DNA of 64,000 nucleotides from JASDSY01 sp041441465. Lineage in GTDB: Bacteria > Muiribacteriota > UBA9980. The DNA is taken from NCBI GenBank assembly GCA_041441465.1, contig JASDSY010000001.1, forward strand, positions 1 to 64,000, given 5' to 3'. Both the position numbers and the translations under genes were made by a program. Under the pieces are notes generated by a model. The model saw only the letters and a list, made by a program, of their open reading frames with translations, was not told the origin of the DNA and did no database searches. This document shows, in pieces, positions 46,621-55,975 of this stretch. Position 1 is the first letter of the stretch; every line of letters starts with the position of its first letter.

Positions 46621-48228
46621 ATGAGCGGTCCCAAAGCCATAGCGGTTATGCCGGCGATCGGCTTACCGGCAGTTCCGGTGTTAGCGGTAGGCGGAGCGGT
46701 AGTAATTTCAGCGATACTGATTTCAGGCGTCGTTTCGCAAAATTTTTCGATGAATCTAAAAAAGAAAATAAAAGCCAGGACAAAGGATAAAATTAGCGAT
46801 GCGGAAGCGTTTCTCGACGACCTGAAGCGCCGCGGCTTTAAAAATACTAATCAATTCGCGTGCGCAGTCGAAAATTTACGGCGTCTTACTGATAAATACA
46901 GAAAAATCGAGGAACAGGCCTTTGAATCCCAGGACACATCATGCCTTACAAATTTACTGAACGAAATAGACAATATAAATGAGCTTGTTTCCAGGGAAAA
47001 GCAATCATTCATATCGGGAATTTTCGGGGTTAGAAGCGAGATTTTGCAAAAAAAGGCCGAAATAGAAAATAAAAAAAACATTCTTCTGTCAGATGATTTT
47101 TATTTAAAACTCGGAATAAAACCCGAGCATTTCAAAAAACTCCAGGAAGTCGCCAAGAACTTAATAGCGCGAACGATCATACCTGAAATCCCTGAATTTA
47201 ATGTAGAAAATATAAAAGCCGAAGCGTTAAATTCCGTCAAATTTTTATTAAGCGAGGCGGACGCCCGGCTTCTGGCGGTTATGGAAAAAATGCGCCGCCA
47301 GGCTGCCGAATTCGACGAACAATCAGCGCGGGACGTCATTTCACACATTAAAACATCGCCTCTAAAAACCGTCGAAGATATCGTAAAAGAGAAAAATCTT
47401 GCCATAAAACCGGATTCAAAAGAAATCAGCACATTAAAAAAACTTGCCGATCTTATGTCGGAGGTTGCCTTCCTGAAAAAATTCGATGAATATTCAACGT
47501 TAGAAAAGAAATACGACGCCGTCAGGTTTGAAGAAAACCGGTCCAAACGCGCTATGCTGTATGACGACCTGGTGCTTTATTGCGATAACCTTATAAAACT
47601 CGAAAGGAAAAATCAGGTTTTAATCCGCGATGCCGCGTCGATTAAAATCCAGCTGCAATGCTTTAATACAAAAAACGCTTTAAATTTAATCCCTGAAATT
47701 GATAAATTCATTGAAAAACCCGACGGGAAAAAATTCGAAATTTTGAAAACACTCGCGGCCGAAGCGTTAAAAAAAGACATTGAAAATGAAAATCACAAAT
47801 CCTGCGGCCAGTCTATAAAGGAAGCTTTCCATGAATTAGGCTATGAAACCAGCGAAGATTTTGAAACGATACTCATACAAAATCAAAAAGCGCAGATTAA
47901 AAAGCCGTCAATGAAAAATTATCATGTGGAAGTGGTATCGAATTCGTCAAACAGCCTGTTACAGGTGGAAGTAGTCCGGGAAGTTGAAAATGAGAAAGAG
48001 CTTAGCGAATCTTCGCCGTCTCAAAATATAAGGGATGTCGAAGTCGAACGCGAATTTTGCGGCGATTATTACAAATTAATTGAAAAACTTGAAAAAGACG
48101 GTATCGCGATCAATGAAAAGATGCACAAAAAACCCGGCGAAGTGAAGGTAAAAAAAGTAATCAACAGGGATATACATAAAAAACGCGACAATCAAAATGA
48201 ACGAATCAATAAAAAAGAAAGAAAATAA
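46621..48228 (+). CDS. Unknown membrane-anchored coiled-coil protein
   Basis: 535 aa. One N-terminal hydrophobic segment (about 8-38, Pro/Gly/Ala/Val-rich), then a long charged, mainly helical region with heptad-like patterns (about 45-420), an acidic middle (VEVVREVENEKELSES) and a strongly basic C-terminal tail rich in Lys, Arg and Asn. No enzymatic motif. I start at 46621; a GTG three codons earlier is possible, and the ribosome-binding site is weak (AAGAAAG). It has its own consensus promoter. It lies after two membrane kinases and could be a scaffold or substrate, but I do not recognise the family. Confidence 0.75.
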   Translation: MSGPKAIAVMPAIGLPAVPVLAVGGAVVISAILISGVVSQNFSMNLKKKIKARTKDKISDAEAFLDDLKRRGFKNTNQFACAVENLRRLTDKYRKIEEQAFESQDTSCLTNLLNEIDNINELVSREKQSFISGIFGVRSEILQKKAEIENKKNILLSDDFYLKLGIKPEHFKKLQEVAKNLIARTIIPEIPEFNVENIKAEALNSVKFLLSEADARLLAVMEKMRRQAAEFDEQSARDVISHIKTSPLKTVEDIVKEKNLAIKPDSKEISTLKKLADLMSEVAFLKKFDEYSTLEKKYDAVRFEENRSKRAMLYDDLVLYCDNLIKLERKNQVLIRDAASIKIQLQCFNTKNALNLIPEIDKFIEKPDGKKFEILKTLAAEALKKDIENENHKSCGQSIKEAFHELGYETSEDFETILIQNQKAQIKKPSMKNYHVEVVSNSSNSLLQVEVVREVENEKELSESSPSQNIRDVEVEREFCGDYYKLIEKLEKDGIAINEKMHKKPGEVKVKKVINRDIHKKRDNQNERINKKERK

Positions 48229-48249
48229 TCAAATAAATTCCTTTAAATT

Positions 48250-48278
48250 TTGATAATACAGGATTATTATGGTATAAT
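48250..48278 (+). promoter_or_regulatory. Promoter of the ligase-HMGR operon
   Basis: TTGATA (48250-48255), 17 bases, TATAAT (48273-48278). Transcription would start near 48285, about 33 bases before the ATG at 48318, whose ribosome-binding site is AGGAGC. Confidence 0.8.
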
Positions 48279-48317
48279 TTTGGTACTAATTAAAAACTTA
48301 ACCAGGAGCAATGATAA

Positions 48318-51300
48318 ATGAATTTCAATAAAATAATAGGCATAAACACCAAAATGAGCGCAAGCGTAAAGCCGGCCATAACATATTCAAACGGCGGCGA
48401 ATGGCAAAACATAACTTTTTTTGAATTCGAGGCCATTGTCAACGAAACTCAGGATTTTTTATTGAAATTCGGGATAAAAAAGCGCGACAGAATAATTATT
48501 CTCGGTGAAAATCACGCAAAATGGCTGCCTATATTCATAGGAATAGCGAATTACGGCGCAATCGCCGTTCCAATCGACGCGCAAGTTTCAGGCGCAAGGC
48601 TTTTAAATATTTTGAACGACTGCAAACCGAAGCTTATAATCACATCGAAACAGTGCGAAGAGAAGGTAATTTTAAATTTCAACGATATAAGTTTCGACTC
48701 CGCGCTGGTAAATTTTTATTTTGACCTGATTCAGGCGCGCGGGAATATACAGAGCGTATTTAACAAGCCGGAGCCGCCCGTATCAAACGACCCTGCGCTT
48801 ATCATTTACACGTCCGGCACAACCGGAGCGCCGAAAGGCATTACGCACAGCCACTATTCGGTAATGTCGGCATGCGAGCAGTCTTCGGTAGTCGGCGATA
48901 TTACAGAGAAAGACACTATGATGACGCTGCTGCCGTACACTCATGCCTTCGGACTTATCGCGTCGGGGCTGCTGCCTTATTATATGGGAATAACCAACGT
49001 ACTGGCAGGCGTTTTAAATCCGATCGAAATTTTAACTATAGTCAATAATTTCAACGTCAATAATATATGCATAGTTCCAAGAATAGCTGAAATTTTCGCA
49101 AACATACTGAGCCAGATGGCCAGAAAGCTTCCGGGAATAAAACTTACCATCGGCGGCGCTAACTGCCCTGCCGGAGTAATAAAAATATTAAAGAGCCTCG
49201 GCATGATAGTCGGGTTCGGTTACGGAATGACTGAAATATGCGGCCCCGTTTGCGTTTCATACGACGGTCCGGCAGGTTCGGTAGGAAAAGCAGTTCCTCC
49301 GATAATGATGAAAATTGACAGGCCTAACAAAGACGGAATAGGCGAACTATTGATCTATTCGCCGGCCAATACGGTAGGAATATTCGGCAGGCCGGAACTC
49401 AACAAATTTTTATGGTCGGACGGCAATTTCATAAAAACCGGAGATATGGCTAAAATTGACCATGACGGATATATTTATATCATGGGCAGGTCAAAAGACG
49501 TCATAGTAACTTCGGGCGGAATGAACGTTTATCCGGACGAACTTGAAAACAGGATCGGCAGCGTAGTCTATCTGAAAGAATTCTGCATAGTCGGAATCGA
49601 AAAGGACAACCTCGAGCAGCCTGTATTAATTTACAGGGTTAACGAGGAGTTTTTCGCTAAAAACGCGATAGCTAATTTTAATGAATTTGTAGAGGAAAAA
49701 ATCAAAGCCGTTTGCGCCGACTGGCCTGACTGGGAAAAAATAAGCCAGTTCGTCGAACTTAAAGAACCGTTTCCGAGAAGCTACAGCTATAAAATACAAC
49801 GGAACAGCCTTATCGAAATAATAAAATACAAAGCTGAATTTGAAAAAGCGCAAAAAGAAAGCTCCACTCCGGGCCTCGAAAAAGAAATAGAAGTCATATT
49901 CGATAAAATAAGGCCTATAGTATCAAATTTATTAAATATTCCAGAAAACGAATTTTCTATTTATAAGCCGCTGGCTAAATTCAACAAACTGGATTCACTC
50001 GGCAAAATGTCGATGCTCGCCTATCTCCAGCATAAATTTTCGCTGGAAGTAAGCGAATTGTCACGCGATGACTTCAACACTTTCCATTCGCTGATTAAAA
50101 CGCTGTTAAAAACAAATTCGGCGGCCAAATTTCTTCATAATGAAATAGACGTTAATGTAGAACCGGGAACTGCAAAAGAGTTTCCGGGCGCGGCCGACAT
50201 GCAGGCGGCCGCACTGCCGCTCGATTATTCAAAAACCGGCATCGAAAAGCGCCAGGAATTTTTGGAATCAAAAACCGGCGCCGATCTCAGCGTAATAAAA
50301 TCATTCGACTATTCCGGCTCTGAAAAACTCCAGGGCAACATCGAAAATATGTTCGGCTACTGCCAGATCCCCGTCGGAATGGCCGGTCCGTTAAAGGTAA
50401 ACGGAAAATACGCGAACGATAATTTTTACATACCGCTCGCAACGACCGAAGGCGCGCTTGTCGCTTCGATTTCGCGCGGTGCTAACGCGATAACCGCGGC
50501 AGGCGGGGCCGACACCTTAATTCTGGCCGACAGTGTATGCCGCACGCCTATATTTTTATTTGAAAACTTAAAAGATATGGCGGATTTTTCGGAGTGGCTG
50601 AAATCAAATTTTGAAAAAATAAAAACTGCGGCTGAATCGACCACAAGGCACGGAAAGTTACTTGAAATTTCTCAGTATCCTGTAGGCTCGAAACTGTGCC
50701 TGCGTTTTTCATACTTTTGCGGCGACGCATCGGGGCAGAACATGTCGACGATCGCGACGCACAAAGCGCTTGAATTTATTAAACAGGAATATAAAGGGAA
50801 TATCTCTGATTATTTTTTAGAATGCAACCTGTCGGGGGACAAAAAGGTCAACGCTATCAATTTCACGCAAAACCGCGGAAAAAAAGTGACCGCCGAAGTG
50901 ACATTATGTGAAGAAATCCTTAAGAACATTCTCAATACCACTGCCGAAAGAATGCATAAAGTATATGAAGTTTCAGTCATAGGTATGCAGCAGGCGCATA
51001 GTTACGGCTTACAGGCGCATTATTCGAACGCATTTACAGCGCTTTATATAGCATGCGGCCAGGACCCGGCATGCGCGGCGGAATCGGCCTGCGGAATTAC
51101 CAACATTGAAAAGACGGGCTCAGGAATAAAAATCAGCGTAACACTCCCGGGCATCATGGTCGGAACTGTCGGAGGCGGAACCAAATTACCTACTCAAAAG
51201 GCGTGTCTTGAAATTTTAAAATGTGCCGGCGAAGGCGGAGCTTTAAAGCTCGCTGAAATTACGGCCGCCGCAGTCTTAGCGGGCGAAATTTCGCTGATAG

Positions 51301-51371
51301 CGGCTATGGCCTCGGACGAATTTACGAGCGCGCATTCAAATTACGGAAGAAACGCCGGCGCGCGCAGTTAA
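48318..51371 (+). CDS. Acyl-adenylate ligase - ACP - HMG-CoA reductase fusion
   Basis: 1017 aa with three joined modules. (1) About 1-510: ANL adenylating enzyme, with YTSGTTGAPKGITHSH as the phosphate loop, YGMTE, TGDMAKID and GRSKDVIVTSGG. (2) About 525-600: carrier-protein-like, with KLDSLGK, where Ser560 is the likely phosphopantetheine site. (3) About 635-1015: HMG-CoA reductase, with FGYCQIPVGMAGP, ATTEGALVASISRGA, GDASGQNMS (Asp about 803), GTVGGGTKLPTQ and FTSAHSNYGR with its C-terminal His. One chain could thus load an acyl group on its own carrier and reduce the thioester twice to an alcohol with NAD(P)H. It is first of four tightly spaced genes. I know no described enzyme with this order. 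Confidence 0.88.
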   Translation: MNFNKIIGINTKMSASVKPAITYSNGGEWQNITFFEFEAIVNETQDFLLKFGIKKRDRIIILGENHAKWLPIFIGIANYGAIAVPIDAQVSGARLLNILNDCKPKLIITSKQCEEKVILNFNDISFDSALVNFYFDLIQARGNIQSVFNKPEPPVSNDPALIIYTSGTTGAPKGITHSHYSVMSACEQSSVVGDITEKDTMMTLLPYTHAFGLIASGLLPYYMGITNVLAGVLNPIEILTIVNNFNVNNICIVPRIAEIFANILSQMARKLPGIKLTIGGANCPAGVIKILKSLGMIVGFGYGMTEICGPVCVSYDGPAGSVGKAVPPIMMKIDRPNKDGIGELLIYSPANTVGIFGRPELNKFLWSDGNFIKTGDMAKIDHDGYIYIMGRSKDVIVTSGGMNVYPDELENRIGSVVYLKEFCIVGIEKDNLEQPVLIYRVNEEFFAKNAIANFNEFVEEKIKAVCADWPDWEKISQFVELKEPFPRSYSYKIQRNSLIEIIKYKAEFEKAQKESSTPGLEKEIEVIFDKIRPIVSNLLNIPENEFSIYKPLAKFNKLDSLGKMSMLAYLQHKFSLEVSELSRDDFNTFHSLIKTLLKTNSAAKFLHNEIDVNVEPGTAKEFPGAADMQAAALPLDYSKTGIEKRQEFLESKTGADLSVIKSFDYSGSEKLQGNIENMFGYCQIPVGMAGPLKVNGKYANDNFYIPLATTEGALVASISRGANAITAAGGADTLILADSVCRTPIFLFENLKDMADFSEWLKSNFEKIKTAAESTTRHGKLLEISQYPVGSKLCLRFSYFCGDASGQNMSTIATHKALEFIKQEYKGNISDYFLECNLSGDKKVNAINFTQNRGKKVTAEVTLCEEILKNILNTTAERMHKVYEVSVIGMQQAHSYGLQAHYSNAFTALYIACGQDPACAAESACGITNIEKTGSGIKISVTLPGIMVGTVGGGTKLPTQKACLEILKCAGEGGALKLAEITAAAVLAGEISLIAAMASDEFTSAHSNYGRNAGARS

Positions 51372-51397
51372 AAAAATTAGGACTGAAAGGTCATTAT

Positions 51398-52156
51398 ATG
51401 AAAATAGTCATAGTAACATCGCAGGCAAATTATGTAAAAGATAATTATCTGCAGCTTATAGACCGGATAACAGCACCTGAAAATCTTCCGGCCGGAGTCG
51501 AAATAGCCGGAGTTATTTTCATAAAAACCGTCAATTTAAAAATATTCCTGAAAGCCGCCGCGCTGCTTACAATCGGCGCGCCTGACACCGGCGGAACGCT
51601 TTTAAACAATATGCTCGATTCGCTTTTTTTCGATAAGCGCAAGGAAATATTAAAAAAGCGGAATATTCCGTATTTTCTTTATTCAACAATCAATTCGAAA
51701 GAAGCTATCGATACGCTCGCCGGAATCAAGCCTGATTTGATAATAAACGTCAGGACGCGCGATATTTATAAAAAAGAGGCGCTAGCGCTGCCGGCGATCG
51801 GCTGCATAAACGTGCACCACGGCATTCTGCCGGATAACCGCGGAACCATGTGCGATTTATGGGCATGGGTAGAAGGCCGGCCGGTCGGTTTTTCGATTCA
51901 TCAGATGAACGAAAAAATAGACGACGGAAATATAATAACGGTTAAGACAGTTAGCACGGAAGGCGTAAAAAGCTATATCGAAATACCAATGCGTTCAAGT
52001 CTTATAGAGGCCGATGCGATACTGGAAACCATAAAAAAAATTAATGAAACAGGAAAAATAGAGGGGTTTCCAAATAAAACCGAAAATAAAAAACATACCA
52101 GAAATCCTGATGTTTCTAAAATCAAAGAATTGAGAAAAAGAGGTTTCTATTTATGA
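51398..52156 (+). CDS. Formyltransferase-family protein
   Basis: 252 aa. Seen: N-terminal MKIVIVTSQANYV, then the catalytic core INVHHGILPDNRGTMCDLWAW, in which Asn and His of the N-x-H formyl_trans_N motif are present, and IDDGNII supplying the Asp. Related enzymes transfer formyl groups from formyl-tetrahydrofolate to amines (PurN, Fmt, sugar-amine formyltransferases). Length and the loose N terminus fit sugar- or lipid-modifying members better than PurN. AAAGG precedes the ATG. The stop overlaps the next start (ATGA). Substrate unknown. Confidence 0.82.
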   Translation: MKIVIVTSQANYVKDNYLQLIDRITAPENLPAGVEIAGVIFIKTVNLKIFLKAAALLTIGAPDTGGTLLNNMLDSLFFDKRKEILKKRNIPYFLYSTINSKEAIDTLAGIKPDLIINVRTRDIYKKEALALPAIGCINVHHGILPDNRGTMCDLWAWVEGRPVGFSIHQMNEKIDDGNIITVKTVSTEGVKSYIEIPMRSSLIEADAILETIKKINETGKIEGFPNKTENKKHTRNPDVSKIKELRKRGFYL

Positions 52157-53046
52157 GTTTCTCAGAAAAAACAATTAAATTAAAAAATTTTGAAAAAGAA
52201 TTATTTTACCGCGAATACGGCGAAGGCAAACCGGTATTGATGCTGCACGGCAACCCGGGTAACGGCCTTGATTTTGACGCGGTGGCGGAAGAATTTGTAA
52301 AAAACGGATTCAGATGCATAGTTCCTGACAGGCCGGGCCACGCCAAAAATCTTTCATTGCCGAATTTCGTAAATGATAAAAATACCGCGATTGCTACTTA
52401 TAATGAACTTATCGATACTTTATGCGAGGGCAGGGCCTATATAGTCGGCTATTCGCTGGGCAGTTACTATGCCTTGAAGATAGCTACGCTGTATCCAAAA
52501 AAAATCAACGGCATCGGGGTAATAACACCGCTTATTTTTTCAAAAGATACCGACAAAGCCTCGCAAATACCTAAAATTGCGAAATTACCGGTCATCGATA
52601 AAATTTTGAAAAAAATATTTCCAATGCTCGCCGGAAAAAAATTGAAAGATCATTTTGAAAAGGTATATATACCGCAAATTTTAGACGAAGAAAAAAAGAA
52701 AAAGCTTATGGATGAATTCTGCAGCCTCGAATCCATAGTATCCGTAACAATAGACAAAAATGAATTTATAGAAGCGCCGATAGAGTCCGCAAAGCTAAAA
52801 AAACTCGAAATACCCTGCGCCGCAATTGGAGCGAAACTTGACGCGGTAGTAAACAGCACAGGCGAAGCCGACAAGTTGAAGATCATCATGCGCGACAACG
52901 CTTATAACGAATCGATAAACGACGCCGGTCACGCCGCGATTTTCACGCATGCCCAGCAAATATCGAAAATCATAATAAATTTCTGGAAAAAATTTGAAGA
53001 AACAAAAAAATCAGAAAATACGACGGAGGAGGCAAAAAATGCTTAA
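52153..53046 (+). CDS. Alpha/beta hydrolase (OleB-like position)
   Basis: 297 aa. Seen: oxyanion-hole HGNPGNG, PDRPGHA, nucleophile elbow GYSLGSYY with a Ser nucleophile, and a late AGHAAIF with the catalytic His. It is a soluble alpha/beta-hydrolase of the haloperoxidase/dehalogenase group. It overlaps both neighbours (4 and 8 bases) and immediately precedes an OleC-like ligase, as OleB does in head-to-head olefin (OleABCD) clusters; a nucleophile Ser rather than the Asp of OleB argues for a hydrolase or esterase instead. Its role is probably release or editing of an acyl intermediate made by the ligases. Confidence 0.85.
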   Translation: MSFSEKTIKLKNFEKELFYREYGEGKPVLMLHGNPGNGLDFDAVAEEFVKNGFRCIVPDRPGHAKNLSLPNFVNDKNTAIATYNELIDTLCEGRAYIVGYSLGSYYALKIATLYPKKINGIGVITPLIFSKDTDKASQIPKIAKLPVIDKILKKIFPMLAGKKLKDHFEKVYIPQILDEEKKKKLMDEFCSLESIVSVTIDKNEFIEAPIESAKLKKLEIPCAAIGAKLDAVVNSTGEADKLKIIMRDNAYNESINDAGHAAIFTHAQQISKIIINFWKKFEETKKSENTTEEAKNA

Positions 53047-54748
53047 ACTCAACGAGTTGAAAAATAAGGTGTTCGGTTTTTATGACGAGGCGACAGCCCA
53101 TAATAATGTCGTTTCGTTCCTCAAAAGGAACGCCGATTCCAAGGGAACAGGCACAGCGCTTTACTGGCCGGATCCTTTCGCCAAAAATGACTGGGCTGAA
53201 AATAAGATAATCGAAAACATCGCTCACAAAAATGTTACATTCGGAAAATTTTATGAATTGATTACCCGTACTGCGCAGGGATTAATAAACGCCGGAGTAA
53301 AACACGGCGATTGCGTTATATTGTTCTTGCCTATGTCGCTCGAACTTTACCAGACAATGTCAGCCATCATGATGATAGGCGCGAGAGCGGTATTTTTGGA
53401 TTCATGGGCGCGCCGCGGCCAGCTCGGGGTAAGCGCCAAGGTTGTCAATCCGACGACGATGATAAGTTTTGAACAGGCGTTCGCCCTCTGCGCGGACGTT
53501 CCTGAGTTAAACGAAATCCCTATAAAAATAGTAGTCGGCCCGCATAAAGGCCAATACAAATCATCGCTCGAAGAGCTGCAGAAATCGGAACCGCTTTCAA
53601 AAACCGCAAGCGTAACAGGCGAAGAAACTGCGCTTGTGACATTTACGACAGGCAGTTCGGGCGTGCCTAAAGGCGCAAACCGCACACATCAATTTCTCGC
53701 GGCGCAGCATCTCGCTCTCGACGAATGCATTCCATATAACGACGACGATATTGATTTGCCAGCATTTCCGATATTTTCGCTCAATAACATAGCCGCCGGC
53801 GTAAGCACTGTAATTCCTATAACCGATATCGGCCGTCCTTCCGAAAAAGACTCGCTGATGCTCGTTTCGCAGATGAAAACATGCAAAGTGACATGCGCTA
53901 CACTTTCGCCTTCGATGGTGGCGAATATGGCGAAATTCTGCGATGAATTCGGCATTACGCTCCCTAAAATCCGGCGCGTAATTACCGGCGGCGCGCCGAT
54001 AAGCAACGACACTCTGGCGTTATTCAGAAAATGCGTACCGAACGCTAAAATCTGGGTGCTTTACGGCTCGACCGAAGTCGAACCGATCGCGCATATCGAA
54101 GTCAATGACATATTAAACCCGAAACACGGAGTGGTATCCGATGAAGGCGTAAACGTCGGCCATTTCGCCGAAGGGCTTGAATATAAACTTTTAAAAATCA
54201 ATAAAAATCCTATTAAACTCAAAAACGACAGCTGGGACGGCCTGACTGTCGGCGAAAACGAAGTCGGCGAGCTTATAGTCGCCGGGCTTCACGTCTGCAA
54301 GTCATATTATAACAACGAAGACGCCGTAGCGAAAACCAAAATCATAGAATCCGACGGCAAAGTCTGGCACCGTACCGGCGATCTCGCGCGAATCGATAAG
54401 TTCGGAAACGTATGGCTTGTCGGCCGCGTCCATAACGCGATTTCAAGAAACGGCCAGCTTTTGTTCCCGGTAAAAGTCGAAATACTTCTTAAACGCCACA
54501 AATCAGTAAAACAATCGGCATATCTTGGCATGCCGGACGATAAAATGGGCGAAAAAGCTTACGCTCTGGTCAGCCTTATAGATAACTGCGAACAATCAAA
54601 AGAAGAAGTAGTAAAAGAAATAAGCGAAATGCTCAAAAAAGAAAATATACCATTCGACTATGCAGGCGTAATGCCGGAAATACCTATGGATCCAAGACAC
54701 CACAGCAAAGTTGAATATGACGTTTTAAGGGAAAAAATTAATTTCTAA
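53039..54748 (+). CDS. OleC-like AMP-dependent ligase
   Basis: 569 aa ANL-superfamily enzyme. Seen: TFTTGSSGVPKGANRTH phosphate loop, the OleC-like stretch LPAFPIFSLNNIAAGVSTVIP, YGSTEVEPIAH, HRTGDLARID and GRVHNAISRNG. The wording is closest to OleC/beta-lactone synthetases, which adenylate a 2-alkyl-3-hydroxy acid to close a beta-lactone. Start at 53039 follows GGAGGAGG; the preceding gene ends 8 bases inside. The chain ends just before a bidirectional terminator. With an ACP-linked HMG-CoA reductase-like enzyme in the same operon the product is hard to predict. Confidence 0.82.
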   Translation: MLKLNELKNKVFGFYDEATAHNNVVSFLKRNADSKGTGTALYWPDPFAKNDWAENKIIENIAHKNVTFGKFYELITRTAQGLINAGVKHGDCVILFLPMSLELYQTMSAIMMIGARAVFLDSWARRGQLGVSAKVVNPTTMISFEQAFALCADVPELNEIPIKIVVGPHKGQYKSSLEELQKSEPLSKTASVTGEETALVTFTTGSSGVPKGANRTHQFLAAQHLALDECIPYNDDDIDLPAFPIFSLNNIAAGVSTVIPITDIGRPSEKDSLMLVSQMKTCKVTCATLSPSMVANMAKFCDEFGITLPKIRRVITGGAPISNDTLALFRKCVPNAKIWVLYGSTEVEPIAHIEVNDILNPKHGVVSDEGVNVGHFAEGLEYKLLKINKNPIKLKNDSWDGLTVGENEVGELIVAGLHVCKSYYNNEDAVAKTKIIESDGKVWHRTGDLARIDKFGNVWLVGRVHNAISRNGQLLFPVKVEILLKRHKSVKQSAYLGMPDDKMGEKAYALVSLIDNCEQSKEEVVKEISEMLKKENIPFDYAGVMPEIPMDPRHHSKVEYDVLREKINF

Positions 54749-54773
54749 AGACGATTTTTCATATTAAGATTTT

Positions 54774-54814
54774 AAAAAAAGGGCTGCCGATCAATAAAAT
54801 TGGCGCCCTTTTTT
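54774..54814. terminator. Bidirectional terminator between converging genes
   Basis: AAAAAAGGGC (54775-54784) pairs with GCCCTTTTTT (54805-54814), with a partially paired loop and a T-rich tail. It ends the lipid operon on the plus strand and the pseudopilin genes on the minus strand. Confidence 0.85.
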
Positions 54815-54836
54815 ATTTTTATATTTTAACACGTTG

Positions 54837-55313
54837 CTATTTATTTAACCCGACCGGACCGGTTTCATAATCCAACTCGAGCAGATCATTTACATACCAT
54901 TTTGAATAAGCTATTCCGTTAAGGCCTTTTTCAGGGCTCGCGCTCTTTACGTTAGCGATATATCCGCCGTCGGCCAGGACCGGAAGGATCCCCAATCCTG
55001 AACATTTATTCAGAGATTCGCCGCGGTAGAACGGATCGTCATAAAGTGTTCTTAAAAATCTTGGATTCGGCTGCCGTTTGATAAGGTCCGCCAATTTCGC
55101 CGGTCCGGTGCCGTAAACCGATTTATATTTAAGAATCGCTTTTTTATAACTTTTCAAAACATACAAAAGCTCGGCCTCGCGATTTTGCTTTATAGAGGCG
55201 GAATATAACGGCGCCGCTCCACCGGCTGCCACTGCAAAAGCAAAAACTATGGCCATAAGCCATATAACCGATGAAAACGCCTTATTTGATTTTTTAAGTT
55301 TAACTTCTACCAT
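54837..55313 (-). CDS. Degenerate pseudopilin-like membrane protein
   Basis: 158 aa. One N-terminal hydrophobic segment (about 13-38), preceded by a basic leader, then KQNREAELLYVLKSYKKAILKYKSVYG, the helix pattern of GspG-like pseudopilins, and a PRFLRTLYDDPFYR block resembling the D-P repeats of the two pseudopilins encoded upstream. The prepilin peptidase site (Gly before a hydrophobic residue, Glu at +5) is not present; the corresponding spot reads KAFSSVIWL. It is probably a derived minor subunit that is not cleaved. Third of three related genes behind the Bat operon. The ribosome-binding site is poor. Confidence 0.72.
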   Translation of the reverse strand: MVEVKLKKSNKAFSSVIWLMAIVFAFAVAAGGAAPLYSASIKQNREAELLYVLKSYKKAILKYKSVYGTGPAKLADLIKRQPNPRFLRTLYDDPFYRGESLNKCSGLGILPVLADGGYIANVKSASPEKGLNGIAYSKWYVNDLLELDYETGPVGLNK

Positions 55314-55464
55314 TATAATTACTCTGCATCACATTTTTCTTGTTTTGGCATAATATCGTCAAAAAATTATAAGAGCATTCCTGGCCTTAGCATTTGCAAA
55401 AATGTTTAAAATCAGTACATTTCGATGATGTTTTAAAAATAAAGCAATAAAATAAACTGCAATT

Positions 55465-55851
55465 TTAATAATTCGAGTATAGTTTCCCCTCAAAATCGGT
55501 TCCGGAAGCGGCGCTTTTAACGTCATAAACATCGTCCGCGCCGTTTTTCGAATGTACGATTTTCCAATTACGCTGGCCGGTGACAGGATCTGACGGTATA
55601 GACCGCAAAAATTTCTTTTCAACGAGTTCTTCAAGCTTTTCAGGATATTTCGAATTCACGGCATAATATTTATCGATGCATTCGCGCATAACATAAAGGT
55701 CTTTTTTCAGGGCGCCGTCGCGGCTTTTTTTTATGTAACTGACGCCCATCGGATATGAAATGGCACATAATATTCCAATAATTGAAACTACAATGCTCAT
55801 TTCTATGAAATTAAATCCTTTATAACTAGATTTTTTTATTCTTTCAAACAC
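55465..55851 (-). CDS. GspG-like pseudopilin
   Basis: 128 aa with a GTG start preceded by AAGGACG. Class III prepilin signal: 12-residue leader ending Lys-Gly, then FNFIEMSIVVSIIGIL, with Glu at +5 and a hydrophobic helix. The rest follows the small GspG pattern: DLYVMRECIDKYYAVNSKYPEKLEELVEKKFLRSIPSDPVTGQRNWKI. Such pseudopilins form the periplasmic pilus of type II secretion-like machines. No secretion ATPase or secretin gene is in the window. Closely similar to the next gene upstream. Confidence 0.88.
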   Translation of the reverse strand: MFERIKKSSYKGFNFIEMSIVVSIIGILCAISYPMGVSYIKKSRDGALKKDLYVMRECIDKYYAVNSKYPEKLEELVEKKFLRSIPSDPVTGQRNWKIVHSKNGADDVYDVKSAASGTDFEGKLYSNY

Positions 55852-55975
55852 TGTATCGCGTCCTTATAATTATTTAATTTTCGAAATTTTTAGATATAGT
55901 TTCGCAGATTAATCGGGTGAAAAAATCGGATTATTATTAAAAAAATAAATTCACGGCAAATAGATAATTTTAGTA

